In this document: in pieces, positions 5,250-5,253 of the stretch
How positions within the stretch are numbered: position 1 is the stretch's first letter
How the letters are laid out: every line of letters begins with the position of its first letter
Origin: Veillonella sp.
GTDB lineage: Bacteria > Bacillota_C > Negativicutes > Veillonellales > Veillonellaceae
Direction of reading: 5' to 3'
Length of the DNA stretch: 5,253 nucleotides
Assembly: GCA_018367495.1 (NCBI GenBank)
Contig: JAGZGB010000095.1
Span: 1-5,253, forward strand
Program-made: the position numbers and the translations under genes
Notes under the pieces: generated by a model
The model's database searches: none
What the model was told of the DNA's origin: nothing
The model's input: only the letters and a program-made list of their open reading frames with translations

Positions 5250-5253
5250 TATA

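Overview
The window looks like chromosomal DNA from a low-GC Gram-positive-lineage anaerobe. A Negativicute such as Veillonella, or a related clostridial-type organism, fits best. The clues are AT-rich intergenic DNA, strong AGGAGG-type ribosome sites, a SCIFF ranthipeptide precursor, a FeoB-associated Cys-rich peptide and a DUF6110/P-type ATPase pair. The genus is inferred from gene content, not proven. All supported genes lie on the minus strand, so transcription runs from high to low coordinates.

Right part (5253 to 2468), metal handling. A 68-residue FeoB-associated-type Cys-rich membrane peptide is followed by its own hairpin terminator. Next comes a two-gene unit: an 86-residue DUF6110-type protein and, 15 nt later, a 712-residue P1B-type heavy-metal ATPase. 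The ATPase has an unusual Ser-Cys-Ala metal-site motif and an N-terminal metal-binding-like domain without cysteines. A very strong terminator closes this unit.

Middle part (2466 to 326), a three-gene membrane unit. It has its own promoter directly after that terminator. It encodes a 134-residue membrane protein, an overlapping 280-residue membrane protein whose N-terminal half resembles the first, and an S component of an ECF vitamin/micronutrient transporter. The shared energising module (EcfA/A'/T) is not in the window.

Left part (322 to 1), RiPP precursor and insertion sequence. A 47-residue gene with six cysteines is a clear SCIFF (six-cysteines-in-forty-five) precursor, with a good promoter and a perfect AGGAGG. 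Its dedicated radical-SAM maturase normally follows directly. Here the next thing downstream is the apparent end of an IS3-like insertion sequence. That end carries a perfect 15-bp hairpin burying the transposase ribosome site, then the first 17 codons of the transposase, cut by the window edge. The insertion may therefore have separated the precursor from its maturase. No tRNA, rRNA, CRISPR array or riboswitch was seen, and no gene-free stretch exceeds about 120 bases.
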